From Ananas comosus (taxonomy: Eukaryota > Streptophyta > Magnoliopsida > Poales > Bromeliaceae), in assembly GCF_001540865.1 (NCBI RefSeq), contig NC_033641.1:7445681-7509680 (forward strand): a DNA stretch of 64,000 nt. Direction: 5' to 3'. The stretch's first letter is position 1. Each line of letters opens with the position of its first letter. A program made the translations under genes and the position numbers. This document shows positions 20,241-33,700 of the stretch, piece by piece. The notes below the pieces were generated by a model. That model had not been told where the DNA came from. It made no database searches and worked only from the letters and a program-made list of their open reading frames with translations.

Positions 20241-20812
20241 AGAACACATGTTAAAAATAGACATTTTGCTCCATTTTTTACTAGAAGGAACTTTGAACTA
20301 AATTAGAGATTAAATCAGTAAAATCACTAGCAAAATGAGAAAATTCATAGAGTTCACTGGATACAAAAACTTAAGAAAGATCGATAAATGTTTCAAAAAC
20401 CCGCGTCAACAAAATGTCTCATTTGTAAAGCATCATTGATGAGAGAAGACAAACTATCAAATCCTTAAGCAATCTAATAAATTCCCACCGACAGATCTCG
20501 GCCGCTCGCGTATATGTTGAGTGGTTAAGTAGTTACCTGCAAGCTGGAAATATGCCATCCTCTAGGTCAAAAAGAAAGTATGACAATTAAGCCAAGAGTG
20601 ATTCTACCGTCGATATTACCACTGAAATTTACAGGTCAACCATGGATTCCCCCCATCGACTCTATGGAACGTAATACAGGATCCGAAGTAATACAGTAGT
20701 AGTAGGAGTCCACCGATAAGAACTTCGCCAATTAAAATGCAATGCTGCCTTATGAAGTCAACCAAGTAGGAGATTGAAGGGTAGATAGTTGATCGGATTT
20801 GATAGAGGACAA
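20241..20812 (-). other. 3' UTR and downstream flank of the PP2A B' gene
   Basis: No separate coding signal on either strand. The part next to the stop codon (20616-20812) is likely 3' UTR of the minus-strand gene; the poly(A) site cannot be fixed. Confidence 0.4.
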
Positions 20813-23800
20813 TCACAGCTTTGTTATGCCAGGTTTTGAAGAAGCGATTTCTTCTAGTCGTTTCCACATGGCCTCACGTTTCGATTTTATTTCCTGGTCT
20901 TTGATTTCGTCTTGCTTAAACTTTTCCAAGCACTCATTGAAAAGCTCGGAATCGTGATCGGAGAAGATCTTGCGAACATTCAATGTTAGGCTCTGAACAG
21001 CCTGGTTCCAATGACCCCTTGCGTTTCTCTCCAATGCCGGAAAGATGATAGGTAGAATCGCCTTAGAGTTTTGCTTAATCAAGTTCTCAATATGATCATT
21101 GTTCCACAAAAACAATGCCCTCTCTGCGACCTGCAAAACGGCAGCAAGCAAAGATGATTGTTCCTATGTCAAACACAACAATACCATACTACTATTTGGT
21201 TCCAGTTAATAACGAGTAATGAATAGCAGCTATATTAAACATAATATGATTATAAAGATCAACGATTCATTAGGGAAATCAGTAACTCAGAAAACAAAAC
21301 TCTTTAGCACCAAAAATTTCTTAATCCTTTTAAATCATTCTTGTTCAGCATTTCAGCAGCAAATAAATGTAGAGAATTCAAACACAATACAGCATGTGCC
21401 AAACGTAAATGTGCTGCCTTACTTTTTAACGGTATCAGCTGAAAGCAAACAAGATTTGACCCCTGTGACATCCTTTGTCAATGAGATTTGTTGGGTTCAG
21501 CAGGTCTCAATCGGTTTAGGCCAGTAGTGAACTCCAGATGATTCACATAGGTTTTCCGACTAACTACGCTTAACATGACTTTTAGAACCATCATTTAAGA
21601 TTATAAACTGGATACTCATTTGGCACTTGAGCATTTGTGTTTCATTTCAATCTAGTTAACTCGAAAATGTTAGCATATCAGATATTATATATGTCTTCAC
21701 CATACATTGACTATTTGTAGCTGGAGATGTCATGATAGTATAGCATCTAATGTGCCAATTATTAGTTGTTTCAATTGTGCTTGTATTCTGTAGTATCAGA
21801 AGACAAAAATTAGACATACGGTGTAATGTAATTGCCATATCAATTATGTACAATCTAAAGCTCCTACTTTTTCCGCACGGTTTACACCCCTGATTTTTTT
21901 TTCATTTATCCTTTCTCTTTTCATTATTATATTTGGAAAACTGCAGACCACCGGAACATTTCATTTTGATCAATGACCCAAACTAAGTTGACCTCTATGT
22001 TAACTTTTTTCTAGATTATAGAACTATTATCTGAAAAAATGTAGCAGTAAAGCTAAATATTGGTCATCGGTAACTCCTTATCTCAGTGTCCACGTACTTT
22101 CACCTTTATCTGATTTCATTGCATAGAACTAAGTATAAGTGACGAGTTCTTACATACCCAACAAAGAAGCACATTTATTTTGGCTTCAGAGAAATAGTTA
22201 GGAAGCACTAGCTAGACGGTCATAAAATCCAAGGCTGCACTTATTTTAGGGACTGTTCTCCTGGACAAACCGAATTATTTGGAAAAATCCAAGAACGACA
22301 ATTCCAGCCTCTCGAGGAATCTTGCCATCCCCAACTTTATCCTCCTCATACCTATAATAGTTCCAGTTACGCATTATTCCTCCTCACCCCGGAAACAAGT
22401 CCGTCCAGTTATCCAGCCATCATTACAGTAGTCCCAACAATGATTACAACAGTTATCCCAAAAATAGTAGACCAACCCAAGGATTACAAAGGCTCCCACG
22501 GTAAAATTATTGCCAAAATCAAACTGTGTCTACAATAAAGTTCTATAATGCTCCCATACTTGGTTCCCTCAGACTTCTCATGGATGTTTGTTGCATGTAC
22601 TATCACATATTCTCATATCCAACTTCCGATAATATTTATATTGATTTTGCCACATTCATGTAACTTGAGATTTCTTTCACCATTTCTTGACCAAAAATTA
22701 GCATTTCAGCAATACAATTCATGTAGCCAACGTAACTTCAAAGAAAGTAGGTAATTCCTTAACTTGCTGGCCTAGTCGCCAGGTGATTGTCCAAGCAATA
22801 AATACAGAGTTGCTTAATCATACTTTGAAATTATGTATTACTATGAGATGATGCAGTTCCTCGTAAACTAGCATTGACATGTTTCATGGATCCTGAGTGA
22901 GTAACTTGCACATTTATGAAAGTAGAAGAATGAGACTAGCTCCGGGTGTTAAATGTTCAACTTAAAAGTCCGAGGATCAAAATGAACTTTAACTAGATGT
23001 TCAGGGAAGAGTAGTGAAATTTACCCTAAAAGAAAATAATTATGTAGGCGGAAAAGGGCTGAATATTTTCATATAGAACAAAGCTAACCCTCAGGGCTTC
23101 AACTCTCCAATATTGTTCCAATCCTATATCTCCTAACTAAAACATATGCATTCATCCCTTTTCATCTGAAAAGACTCAAAACTTCCACTCCTAACACATT
23201 TTTTGACATCCTTCAAGTTTGCAAAAACATGGTTCTGATGCAAAAGAACGAGTAAAATCAATATGCCATTACAAACAGGAAGCAAATTTCAAGAATTGCA
23301 ATTAATAGTCCAAAAATGTAGATATAGAGCAACAAACTTGCAGGCATATAGAAAGAAGACACAAGCTCAAAGAACTTTTCATGAATTTGGCATGAGAAAA
23401 TGTAACCAGCAGCAAATGTGACGAGATGTTTGAATGCATCAATCTTAGATGAATTGGGTAGCACATGAAGTTAGAAGCATGTGATGCTGAGACTTTCAGA
23501 TCCTTGGGGGAAATGCAGATATAGAATGATTTCTGATGAAGCAGTTAGGATGATTGAGAACAACCGTGCAGAGCTTGTGAATAAGTTTTGTAAAGGCTAA
23601 TTTGATCAAGCATGACTGGTGTTGATAGAAAAGATTGCCAATAGGCAACAGATTGCCATTACGAGTCAAAGGAAGCAAATTACAACAAGAAAGGAAGAAA
23701 AACTATGTGGCAGCAAGTCAATGCTGCCACAAATATGTGATGTAATGCATGTGAGACAACACTTGGTATGAGAAGTGGTGTCGCCTTAACTCATAGGACT

Positions 23801-26800
23801 AAAGAAAAAAAAAAAAGAACCGAACCTGCAGTATAAATCATTTGGAGTTCGCTTCAGGAATCATTTCACTTCATATAACTTTGTTTCAAGCAGAATTCTT
23901 TGTCAAATCAAATTCAATAATGTCTTCTCTTGGTACGTCCACACATCATATTTTCTATTAGGCCTAGTTTGGTATTGCGTTTCAAAAAGCACCCGACTTC
24001 TTATGCTTCGAAAGACCCAAATAAATCCCAAAGCATTTTCAATCTTTCCTCTTCCCATGATATAAAATTGCAGTCATAACTGCCACTGGAAAAGCATAAA
24101 GAACCTTCTGCTTGAATAAAACAGTCCGCTTTGCTTGCACACTATTTGGTCTTCATTGATTCCAACGCATTTCCTTCTCTTATTTTTTTTTGGAAAAAGA
24201 AAACATTTCGTTTAATTTTCATTCGATCACACTATTTGGCATTCATCGTGTTTAGAGTCTAGATTATTTCAATTTGAGTTTCTGCAATCAATCTGCTTTA
24301 GATCATTAGATGTCACTTCTAAACTAGTGCGGAAAAAATTGTTTAACTCTTTAGTTTGCGACTACCATCTAGACCCCAAACAATCATATCTTAGGCATCT
24401 CAGCAACGGAAACTCCCAAAAAAGTTGTGCGCGCATTCTATGGTGAAGCTTTAAGGGTAGCTGTTATTTTGTCACTACTAGAAACATCAATCTACCAAAC
24501 ACTGAAGAGAAGCTCATATAGTTCGCAAGCTAAAATGTCCTCTTATTATCAAAAAGGAAGTACTATATATTCCTTTCCCCTGCATGCAAAGCAATAGCAA
24601 GTAAAAAATTGTAATAACGATATGGCTTAGACAACATCAAGGAATTAACATAAGAACTTAGAACTACTATTTTGATCAAGAAATTTCATGTTGCAAATAA
24701 AGTAATTGTGCATGTCAGCAACTTCCACATGGATAGCCAGTGAACAAAAACCTACAAATTATCTGGTACATAATATAAAAATCCTTGTAGGCATTTCTAA
24801 ACACATGGAGAAGTCATGGAAAAGAATGAAATTCAGCCTTCACCAAAACCAATCCGAAGCGACCATTGTGATGAAGTTCATAAAAGCTCAAAATCCATCA
24901 ATCAGGCACTTTGAATTAATTTACCAGAAGGAGCAGTTCCTTTGAGGTTTAAGTTGCAGCTATTGAGTCAACTAGGCTCTCTCAGTGGAAGGAATCAAAT
25001 TGAGGCTTAAATTGCCATCTGGTAGACTCATTTGCTGAAACAACACATTGCAGTTAACTAATGATACCTAGAAATGCCAGGGCTGTGTAAACGGGTGAGT
25101 GTGCATACAAATTCGTGAGTCTTTGTTCCATAAGAAAAGGGCTGAATACTTGAAATTACATCTTCATGTAGGAGTTGAATTGCATCCTCAAACTTTAGTC
25201 AGTTTGAGGCATCTCAGAGAACGGCAAATATAGATGTTTTGCCTTTAAAAGGTTAGCACGCTCATCATATCTAAGCATGATCATTAATACCTTAAACCTT
25301 TCCAAAGTCAAGAGTGAAGCCATCTAGTCAACAATCAATTTGTTAAGATTGAACTAAACCAATATTTTGCGAGCATCAATCTACCATGTGGACAGCTTTC
25401 TCAATAAGGCAGCTTAATGCAAAACTCCGCCAGAGAGAGGTAAGAGAAAGGAGAGAAAGATTCAACATCTGATCAACTTATAGAGTGATGTTTGATGGCA
25501 AATGAGAAACAATCACAAGGCATAGCAACGTGATTAAGCAAAGGAGAAGGATATAGCAGTGCAGGGGATGCGGAACAAATAAAATGACAGGAATAAGAAA
25601 GAATAGTGGGTAAGAGAGATCCAGAGAGGGCTTGGATGGAATAACATTAAGGACCATGGAGAGTAGAGAGGATGAAAAGAAGATGAGAGAGGAGGATTTA
25701 TAGACTGAGAATAAGGGACAAAAGAAATGGAAGGGAAAAGGAGGAGAGGAAATAGACGAAAAGAGTTGAGAATGAGCTAAGAAGCCAAACGATTAGAGAC
25801 TAGGCCAAGATCTTGGTTTTCCGTGTAGTTTACACTTTGACATTTGTTCCTATAATTATGAATGGCAAAATATTAACTAGACTAGATGGCATAGTTAGGT
25901 CCAGAATAATGATTGGACCACCCAACCATGTTCAACAAACAACGGCCGCAGATAGCTATACTTATTTGGTAACTGAACATTCAGACAATCAAATGGAATT
26001 TACAATGTTTCTTTACGGTTTGGATGGGAAAATATTCCTTTCCAAATATTTAGATCTCCACAGTACTTTTGTTTCAAAATCAAGGTGTAGCAGCATAAAG
26101 CATTGTACTAAAATAATCATCATGTCTAGACTTACCTAAACCAAGTAGTGTTACCTAAACTCCGTATAACAAAGAATTTGCACAAAATACAAAATTGCAT
26201 GCATTAGGCTTGATAAAAGTAAAAAAGAAAATGATAAAAAGAAGCAATTTAAAAAGGTTTCAGTATTCAAAAGTTGAATAATATTTTCAGAACAAAATTT
26301 ACAAAATCAAATTGTATGGCATGAAAGAACATAAAGCAATGTGCCATTATCAAATCCATTTAAGAATCAAAAGAACTCATTAGGAATTTGACATACAAGA
26401 TAGAGCTGTGGAAGTAAAAGCATAGCAAGAATGAAACAAACCAAAAAAAAGAAAAGTTTAGCAGCAAGATAAATTAAATTTAGATGAACAAAAGGTTTCA
26501 AACCTGAAAATGAGAACTACTTAAGCAGCGCGCAATCCGACGGAACAGGGGAACCATACAACGCTGAAATTCTGCAGGTTGAGTTGCTTCTAGAACCTCC
26601 TCCAGCTCACCTAAGAACATCACTTCCTTTGAACTATTCGTTATAGGCCAGTATTTCAATAAGCCTCTTATAACAGTGTCTGCAAGCTTGCAATCTTTCT
26701 CAACAAATTGCGTGATGCAATATGACAACTGCTGATGGTACATAGATATGCACTTTGGCTTGTGAAGTGGAATTAAAGCCCGGACAAGAAAGAGCTTATG

Positions 26801-27721
26801 CTCTTCCTTGAGCGGAAGAGCAAACCCATTGATTATACTTCCCAAAATTTCCAATAACTCCGCAATTCCATTATGCTTTTCCGTCTCGAAAATAAACCTG
26901 TAGAAAATGTTGTTGATCGCCTTCCTGATAAACGGACGATGAACCATGAATTTACCGTAGATCCGGTGGAGAGTTGTCTTTAAGTACTCTCTTTCTCTAG
27001 GGTCTTCAGAATCAAAGAGATCGAGCAACCTGAGAACGAAGGAGTGATCAATGTATCTCTTGGCCAACTTGGCATCTGTCTGAGGCGACATAACGAATCT
27101 CAAGAAGAACTCGTAGACATATTGCAGGTGCGGCCATGCGGGGTCCATTATGGGTTCTTCCTCTTCCAAATCGAAGCCTTCGATGGCCTTATTTTCCCGA
27201 GGAGGAGAAGTGAGGCTCCTAAATAAGTTAATCGACACCATCTTGGTGATCTCTAGCATGGCAATCTCCGTAAACTTACCGTTTACAGAAGCAACATATT
27301 CGACAAGCTCCGAAAGCGTCTGCCGCTTCACTTCCTTCTCTTTGAGGTTCTTCGTAGGATCAGTGAAATCAAAGACGGCGCAGCACAAATTCAGCTTCTT
27401 GATGAACACACTCTGCTTTTCTGAGCTCGCAACGTCCCTAAAGTTCGGCAGTGCTTCATAAGAAGGAGATACCAAAAGCCCGTTCGCCGTCGAATTGATA
27501 ATTTGCGGGTCTTTGCCGAGATGAGATAATCCATGATTTGAGACATAGGGGACTGAATTGTCCATATTGCTGCTAGCCTTTCTATTCAACAAATCCCCAC
27601 TTTTCGGAGCAGTAGTAGAAGAATTCGACGGCTGATCAGGAGCCCCCCCTACTATCGATTCTCGGCTGTCGCTGGACTTCGACGGCTTCCGAGGGAGCCG
27701 CCCCAAGAAGTGCTTAATCAT
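20813..27721 (-). CDS. Protein phosphatase 2A regulatory subunit B' (B56 family), two coding exons
   Basis: The CDS is complement(27721..26504, 21130..20813), giving 511 aa, a normal length for plant B' subunits (about 500). Exon 1 starts [16 protein letters not shown], the typical N-terminus of one plant B' group. A low-complexity Ser/Asn-rich segment (to about residue 100) follows, and then the B56 HEAT-like repeat domain (about 103 onward: [45 protein letters not shown]). The donor is CAG|GTTTGA at 26504/26503 and the acceptor TTTTGCAG|GTCGCAGAG at 21131/21130. Joining is in phase and rebuilds [16 protein letters not shown], a conserved B56 stretch. Exon 2 ends [11 protein letters not shown]' subunits target and modulate the PP2A A/C core in signalling; subcellular location is not predictable here. 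The start is supported by N-terminal conservation. No breaks seen. Confidence 0.93.
21131..26503 (-). other. 5.4-kb intron of the PP2A B' gene
   Basis: Bounded by GT (26503-26502) and AG (21132-21131) on the - strand. I found no terminal repeats, LTRs or domain-bearing reading frames inside. The longest open frames (about 100 codons) have no recognisable protein character. Bases 25430-25780 are purine-rich on the + strand. Confidence 0.8.
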
Positions 27722-28440
27722 AGTGTGTGCAAAACAACCAAAGAAGAGTTACAACACTCACAAGCAAGATTTTTTTTTTTTTCTTTTTTCTTTTTTCTTT
27801 TGATGAATCAAACAACTCCACCCCCAATCTTAGAAAGAGGGATCTTCTCCAATCCAAGAGAGAAGAAATGCCTTAAAATGATCCCTTTTCACTACTTTCC
27901 TAATCATTTCCAAACCCTCCCCACCCCCCACAAAACATAAAATCCCTTTTATAACATTCCAAGAATTCCCTTCTCCCTCATATTAAGGAACAAATTCTCA
28001 ACCCACTCAGACCAAGAACTTGTGATCAAACAACAACCCACCCAAAAGATGCCCCCCCCCAAAAAAAACAAAGAGAACTCATCTTTAAACTCAACATAAT
28101 GGATCAAACAAAACAACTGCAACTCAAGAACCAGATACAGATCAAGGAAATGAAGAACACCCAGATGGGATTTGTGGAGATTTAAACCTTTTCTGTTACT
28201 TGGGGATCAGATCTTTCTCTTTTGTGCTTCTCAAATCTTGAAAAAAATGGTGGCCTGGCAGGAGGAGGAGGACGACGATGACGAGGAGGACGGAGACGAG
28301 ACCTTGTTTGCACAGCTTCGTCGAAGGAGCAGCCCAAAACAAAAGAAAAAGGACTACTTTTTTTTTCCTTTCCATCTATTATCTGAAATAGCTTTTTCTT
28401 TTTCCACCCACCCTTTCTTTTGTGAGCTGTGACTGGTGGT
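27722..28440 (-). promoter_or_regulatory. 5' UTR / proximal promoter of the PP2A B' gene
   Basis: Upstream on the - strand are pyrimidine-rich tracts on the coding strand and, at 28240-28330, a CTCCTC-type GC-rich leader typical of plant 5' UTRs. A 5'-UTR intron is possible but cannot be proved. The TSS is probably between about 28200 and 28440. The + strand frame across this region (28172-28432) is a shadow of the leader. Confidence 0.35.
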
Positions 28441-30121
28441 TAATTAATTAATAATTAATAATTAGTTGTTTATTAATGATATATAAATTTAAATATATAT
28501 CTCTCTCTCTAATCTATGGGCCAACAAACTTTGCTTTTCACGGACACTCGTTTAATTTTTCATTATATTTAAAAATATTATATTATTAGTAATAATAAAT
28601 TCTCGATGATTCAATTAAATTAATATAATTGGCTAAATCTAAACTTATTTTTTAAATCATTATAATTAAGTTTTACTGTCCAAGTTAATTGGTTAAATAA
28701 TTATATATCGCTGATATAGTAATAATGTAATAATATCATTCATCGATGACGCAATAATTACAAAGTTACGGCATTACTGCTTTATCCGTGAAACATTAGT
28801 ATGCAATCAACTAAAATGAACCGCAGAACTTAATTGTGATAAATTAAAAAATGTGAGCCAAAAACTATAATAAATTAAAGTTTGAAAATAAAAATGTCAT
28901 GCACCGTAAAGTTGATAGATCGAAAGTGCAATTTACTCTTAATAATTTTAGTCATCTTTAGCAGATAAGATTAAAGTTATTAATAACTAATAACTAACAT
29001 AATTATTAAATTTAACAAAATCTTTAACTTAATTAGTTATAATAACTGAAAAAAAAATGGAAGTGGAGATAGATGTCAATAAAAATAAAATAAGATTGAT
29101 GAGCCTATTTCAAATTGGTTTATTGTTTAGGGGTGTTCCAGCACACTTTTACCATAATTAAGTATATCATTTGTTAATGTCACGTCTCATCTATACCTAT
29201 CTCTATATTATTTCTTCTAAAGTTGTCATTGCCGCATGACAATTTTTCTTTCATAGTTGAGTATGGGTTCCACCCCGAACCAGCTCAAATCCTTCCTTTT
29301 CTTCTTCCTTCGACTGTTACTTTCTTTCAACAGCAAAACGAATCTCATCCTTCATTATCGTTTTTTTTATCAATATTTTCTCTTTTTTTTTTGTCGAAGT
29401 TTTCTATATTTTCTCAAATTATCTATCTGTCGCATCGCACGGGTTACTACACTAATGTATGATTAAATAACTAGTTGAGATTGTATCATAGTTTCTTAAT
29501 TTCCTGCTTAAACTACACCATTAGAAATAGAAAAAAATATAGAAAATGTCCCACAATTGTTTCAATGGGTGGGATTCAATCCGGGTGTGGATACGAATAA
29601 AAATGTTAAGTAGGATCAGGTTAGGATTACCTACTTCACTAAGCTTGAAATGGTTTGGTTAATGCTTTCGGTGGTTGTTTGGATAAATATTATTATAAAT
29701 ACAGTGTAATAATTGTTACATATAGTTAAAAAATACAGTGTAATAATTGTTACATATAGTTATGTATAAAAGTGCTAAAAAAACTCAAATAATGTTTAAA
29801 CTCCCGGACGAGGGGTATAAAATTTACAAGCCTTTTTTCACGTGTACTAATAGCATTTTCTATTTATAAAATATTATAAATATTCATTTTAAATTGTCAC
29901 TATCAGTTTTACTATTATAAATAAATGAATTGTATCAAAAATGGCCTCATCACGCTAACTAGAGTCTTCAACTAATTTACTCCAAGTTATTCTTAATTGT
30001 AAATAATTATGTCATATTATGTGAGATCAAGAAATTAATTTTTCATCAAAAACTGACAAGATTTTTTGTTGTGATTTAGTTTATAACTATCTTTTTTTGC
30101 CTACTTAAGTTTTTTTTTTTA
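28441..30121. other. AT-rich intergenic region upstream of the PP2A gene
   Basis: No gene. A direct repeat of a 31-base phrase based on TACAGTGTAATAATTG lies at about 29699-29763. Part of the dispersed foldback repeat of 44030-44485 recurs near 28845-28940. A CGCATCGCACGGG word at 29429-29442 resembles Helitron or LINE ends, but no full element is evident. Confidence 0.45.
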
Positions 30122-30526
30122 GGAAAAACTTCAAATACCCTCCTTGGGGTTTCTATTTTTTTCATTTTAATACCATATGGTTTAAAGTGTATCAAGTTAG
30201 TATCCTGTGGTTTTGTACTTTTTCACTTTAGTACCCTGTGGTTTCGCACTTTATCACTTTAGTACCATATGGTTTCGCACTTTATCACTTTAGTATCCTA
30301 TAGTTTAAAAACCATATGGTACTAACTTCATAAAAAAATAAAATTATAGGGTACTAACTTGATACAAAAAAAAAATCACAGAGTACTAACTTGATACACT
30401 TTAAACCACAGGATACTAAAGTGATAAAGTGAGAAACCACAGAGTACTAACTTGATATACTTTAAGCCATATGGTACTAAAATGAAAAAGTGTGAAACCA
30501 CAAAGGTGTTTTTTTGAAGTTTTTCC
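30122..30526. mobile_element. CCCTGTGGTTT foldback element, copy 1
   Basis: Ends GGAAAAACTTCAAATACC and GAAGTTTTTCC are inverted. The body is a series of units such as ACTTTAGTACCCTGTGGTTT on the left half and their complements on the right half. Flanking 9-mers match at 8 of 9 positions. Non-coding; a transcript would be a long hairpin. Confidence 0.75.
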
Positions 30527-30744
30527 TTTTTTTAAAGAAAAACTCAAATGGTTCTCGTGTTAATCTTAATTAATAATTAATTATAACTAAGTATATATTA
30601 TACTTTTTTTGTGAATCTATTTTCCACTTTGTCCAGATTAGTATATTTTTTTGTTAACTATTTGTGTAGTTTAGGTTGTTCTAATTAGTTAGTGTCAATT
30701 TAATATAATTTCAGCTGCATTTATAATATTTTCAAGCATAATCA

Positions 30745-33700
30745 GGGCTTTTTTGCACTTGAACCTCTGAAAAAAAATTATTTTTAAAAATAATCCCAGC
30801 AAATTTATATTTGCAAAAATGGTCATGCCCCTGCCACGCAAGCGCCACGTCAGCGCCACGCGGGCGGGGCTGGGGACGGTAGTTAAGTTAAACACGGTGA
30901 ACCATTCACCGTGTCAAAACATGGTGAATGGTTCACCGCGTTTAAAGCTAGTACGTATTTTTTACAATATAAATATTGAAAAGAGGAATAGGGAGTAGGT
31001 GTCACGCCCCGAGCTCCGCCAATTTGGTCGGATTCGAGCACATGACAGACGCCGAACAGACAGTACCTCCCCTGTCCGCCCAAGGCTCTAACAACAAGTA
31101 TATTACAAGCAAATCACTAAAGAAAATTGCAAGATATACAAGGTGTGCAGAAGGGCAAACAACAACCACAAGTAAAAGCATCGAAACTATCTAAGCATTC
31201 AACATACAAGTCATTTGATTTTATTTGAATCAAACACAAGTTGTCTAATACATTTATTTCACACATTTGCCTTTAACCAAAATACATTGCTTACATCATT
31301 CTTACATTAGCCAAAATATAATTTACATTTCTTGCTTTTCATCATATACAGTTCAACATCTACAGTTGAGTACGCCAAAGTATAGGGTATGCCTACAAAC
31401 TCCGAGGCCGCTATCTATGGCGCGACACCCTTGCCTCGATCCTCCGCCGCCCCGCTCGCGCACGGATCTGCAGAGTTAGTGGTAATGAGAATTAGAACGA
31501 AGTTCCCAGTGGGTTCGGTCGCCGACCACGCCGATTCGCCCACTATGTCTAATTCATGCATATGTATTTCAATAAAGAAGGATAACAAACTAACTAATGC
31601 ACTTCTAATACAATGCCTGCAATAAAGCAAATCACAGATAAATATTCATATTCAATACATGATGATTATGCATGCATGTCCTTTTTACTTTTCTTTGGCC
31701 TTTACCCAATCAACCCGGGGTGCTCCTGGTTTACCCCAACTCACAGTCCACATGTCCCGTCTAACGGGGGAGGCACAAGGCACAACCGCCCGAAGGATCT
31801 TCGCCGGGCACTTTCACCCGTGATGCTTTTTCACTCCGGAGTACACCGCTTGTGGAGGAGCGACCTCCCACAAGCCGGAACCAATTCATGTGAGTATGAT
31901 CCCATCCTCAATTTGAGGAGGCATGGCCAAACGGTCTCAATGCCACAAAAGCTAAATCCTGTTTAATCATTTTCTTTAACCATGTTGCCACAATACCGAT
32001 GATAGGTCTTTACCTAATCATGTATGTCACTTTACTAAGCCACAATGGTCCTGATGCCATAATACACATAATGCCACTTTGGTTAAACTTTGTTTAACTA
32101 TACTCATTTCAACGCCAATCGAGTCACTATAGTCAATGTCACCGTTATTTACTATGGTCATAGTCTTTTATCACATTCACATGTATATAGGGTTATTCGT
32201 TTTCTTGTTCACATGTGCTTATATCATTCACAATAATCTTAAGCAGATAATTGATGCAATCAACATATACCATTCCTTACCTACATGCAAGAATGCAATA
32301 ATACCAGCATGCTCAAAAATAGTGACATAGACATAGAAAGAGACTCGGTGTTTTCAGATAGCACCCCCCACCTTTGTGTGATACTAGGATGCCGTGGTTC
32401 TGTTTTCACAATTTTTATACACTTTCACCGCAAGCTGCGGCAATCTGTACCGACTCGGCTTCTTTTTCCAATATCTTCGCGCACGCTCGTCGTATCGCCG
32501 AACCGAGCGCACCGATGTATTCGTTGACCTACCAATTAGGTTAAAAAGAGATCAATCCCAAGATTGAACCTCAAAATCCAAAAATCCTAAAGTTAGGTCC
32601 TTGTACAACACCATCTTCCCCAACTAAGTCCCTAGCATGAATAACATGGGGGAAAAACCTCTATTCATCTCCTAGAAGCATGCTAAAAGAAAACAAGTTC
32701 AAAACCCTAGCTCAAAATATGGAACTCACCTTTAGAGTCTAAAGTTTTCCTCCAAAAGCTCTTGCACAAGCTAGCCACCACCTTGGGAAGCTTCTTCTCC
32801 AAGCTTGCTCCTCCAAAGCCCTCTTGGTCCAAACCCTAGGGAGAGAGGGAGAGAGAGAGGAGAAGTTTTTAGAGAGAGAGAGGGAAAGGTTTTAGGGTTA
32901 GGGTGTGAGAGAAATGGGAGCCAACCCCATCTCTCACCTCTATACATCCAACCCATGTCACTTTTGCACATAAGCCCCTCACTTTTTCATTTTTGCAAAC
33001 AGCCCTCACTCGGCAATTTCGGGCTCGGGGACCGGTCTCTCCCTTCAGGGACCGGTTCCCGAGAGCTATCGTGCAATCTGCGCAGAAGGGGACTGGTCTC
33101 CCCCCGATGCAACCGGTCTCTCGGGACCGGTCTCTCCCCCGCGGACCGGTTCCCGAGAGCTTAATTTTCAGGACTTAGCCGATTTTTCACCTCGTTCGGC
33201 TGATCAACGTTCGGGAACCGGTCTCTCCCCGGGAGACCGGTCCTCGGGAGACCGGTCCTCACCTGAGAGACCGGTCCCCGAGAGCTTAATTTTCAGGACT
33301 TAGCCGATTTTTCACCTCGTTCGGCTGATCAACGTTCGGGAACCGGTCTCTCACCCAAGGGACCAGTCCCCGAGAGTAAAATTTCTGGAACTTCTCCAGA
33401 ATTGTAGTTTCACTCTCTCGGTTCCCTTTATACTTTACATATAGGTTCCAATGCACTTCTAGCCTATAGTAACTCATTCCTTTCCGCGTTCCGCACATTT
33501 CGACGGAACTCGGCACGACTTACGGGGAATCGCTATATTACAGTAGGAATGTCAATGGGTATGGATATCCGAAATATTATTCGAATCCAAACCCGAATAA
33601 ATTATATATATACATAATTTATTTTTATTTATTTATACAATATATAAAATATTTAATAATTTTTATTCCTTAGATTTTTATCCAACGGTATAGATTTTTA

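Noticed and set aside
21219..26139. Open frames of 60-110 codons inside the PP2A intron
   Set aside because: No recognisable domains, ordinary codon composition of AT-rich non-coding DNA, and no splice structure linking them.
28172..28432. 86-codon + strand frame upstream of the PP2A gene
   Set aside because: It is antisense to the GC-rich leader of the minus-strand gene and is a Glu/Asp run followed by poly-F; no support.
29425..29475. CGCATCGCACGGG followed later by CTAGTT, like a Helitron end
   Set aside because: The distance from hairpin to CTAG is about 40 bases rather than about 10, and no 5' terminus was found.
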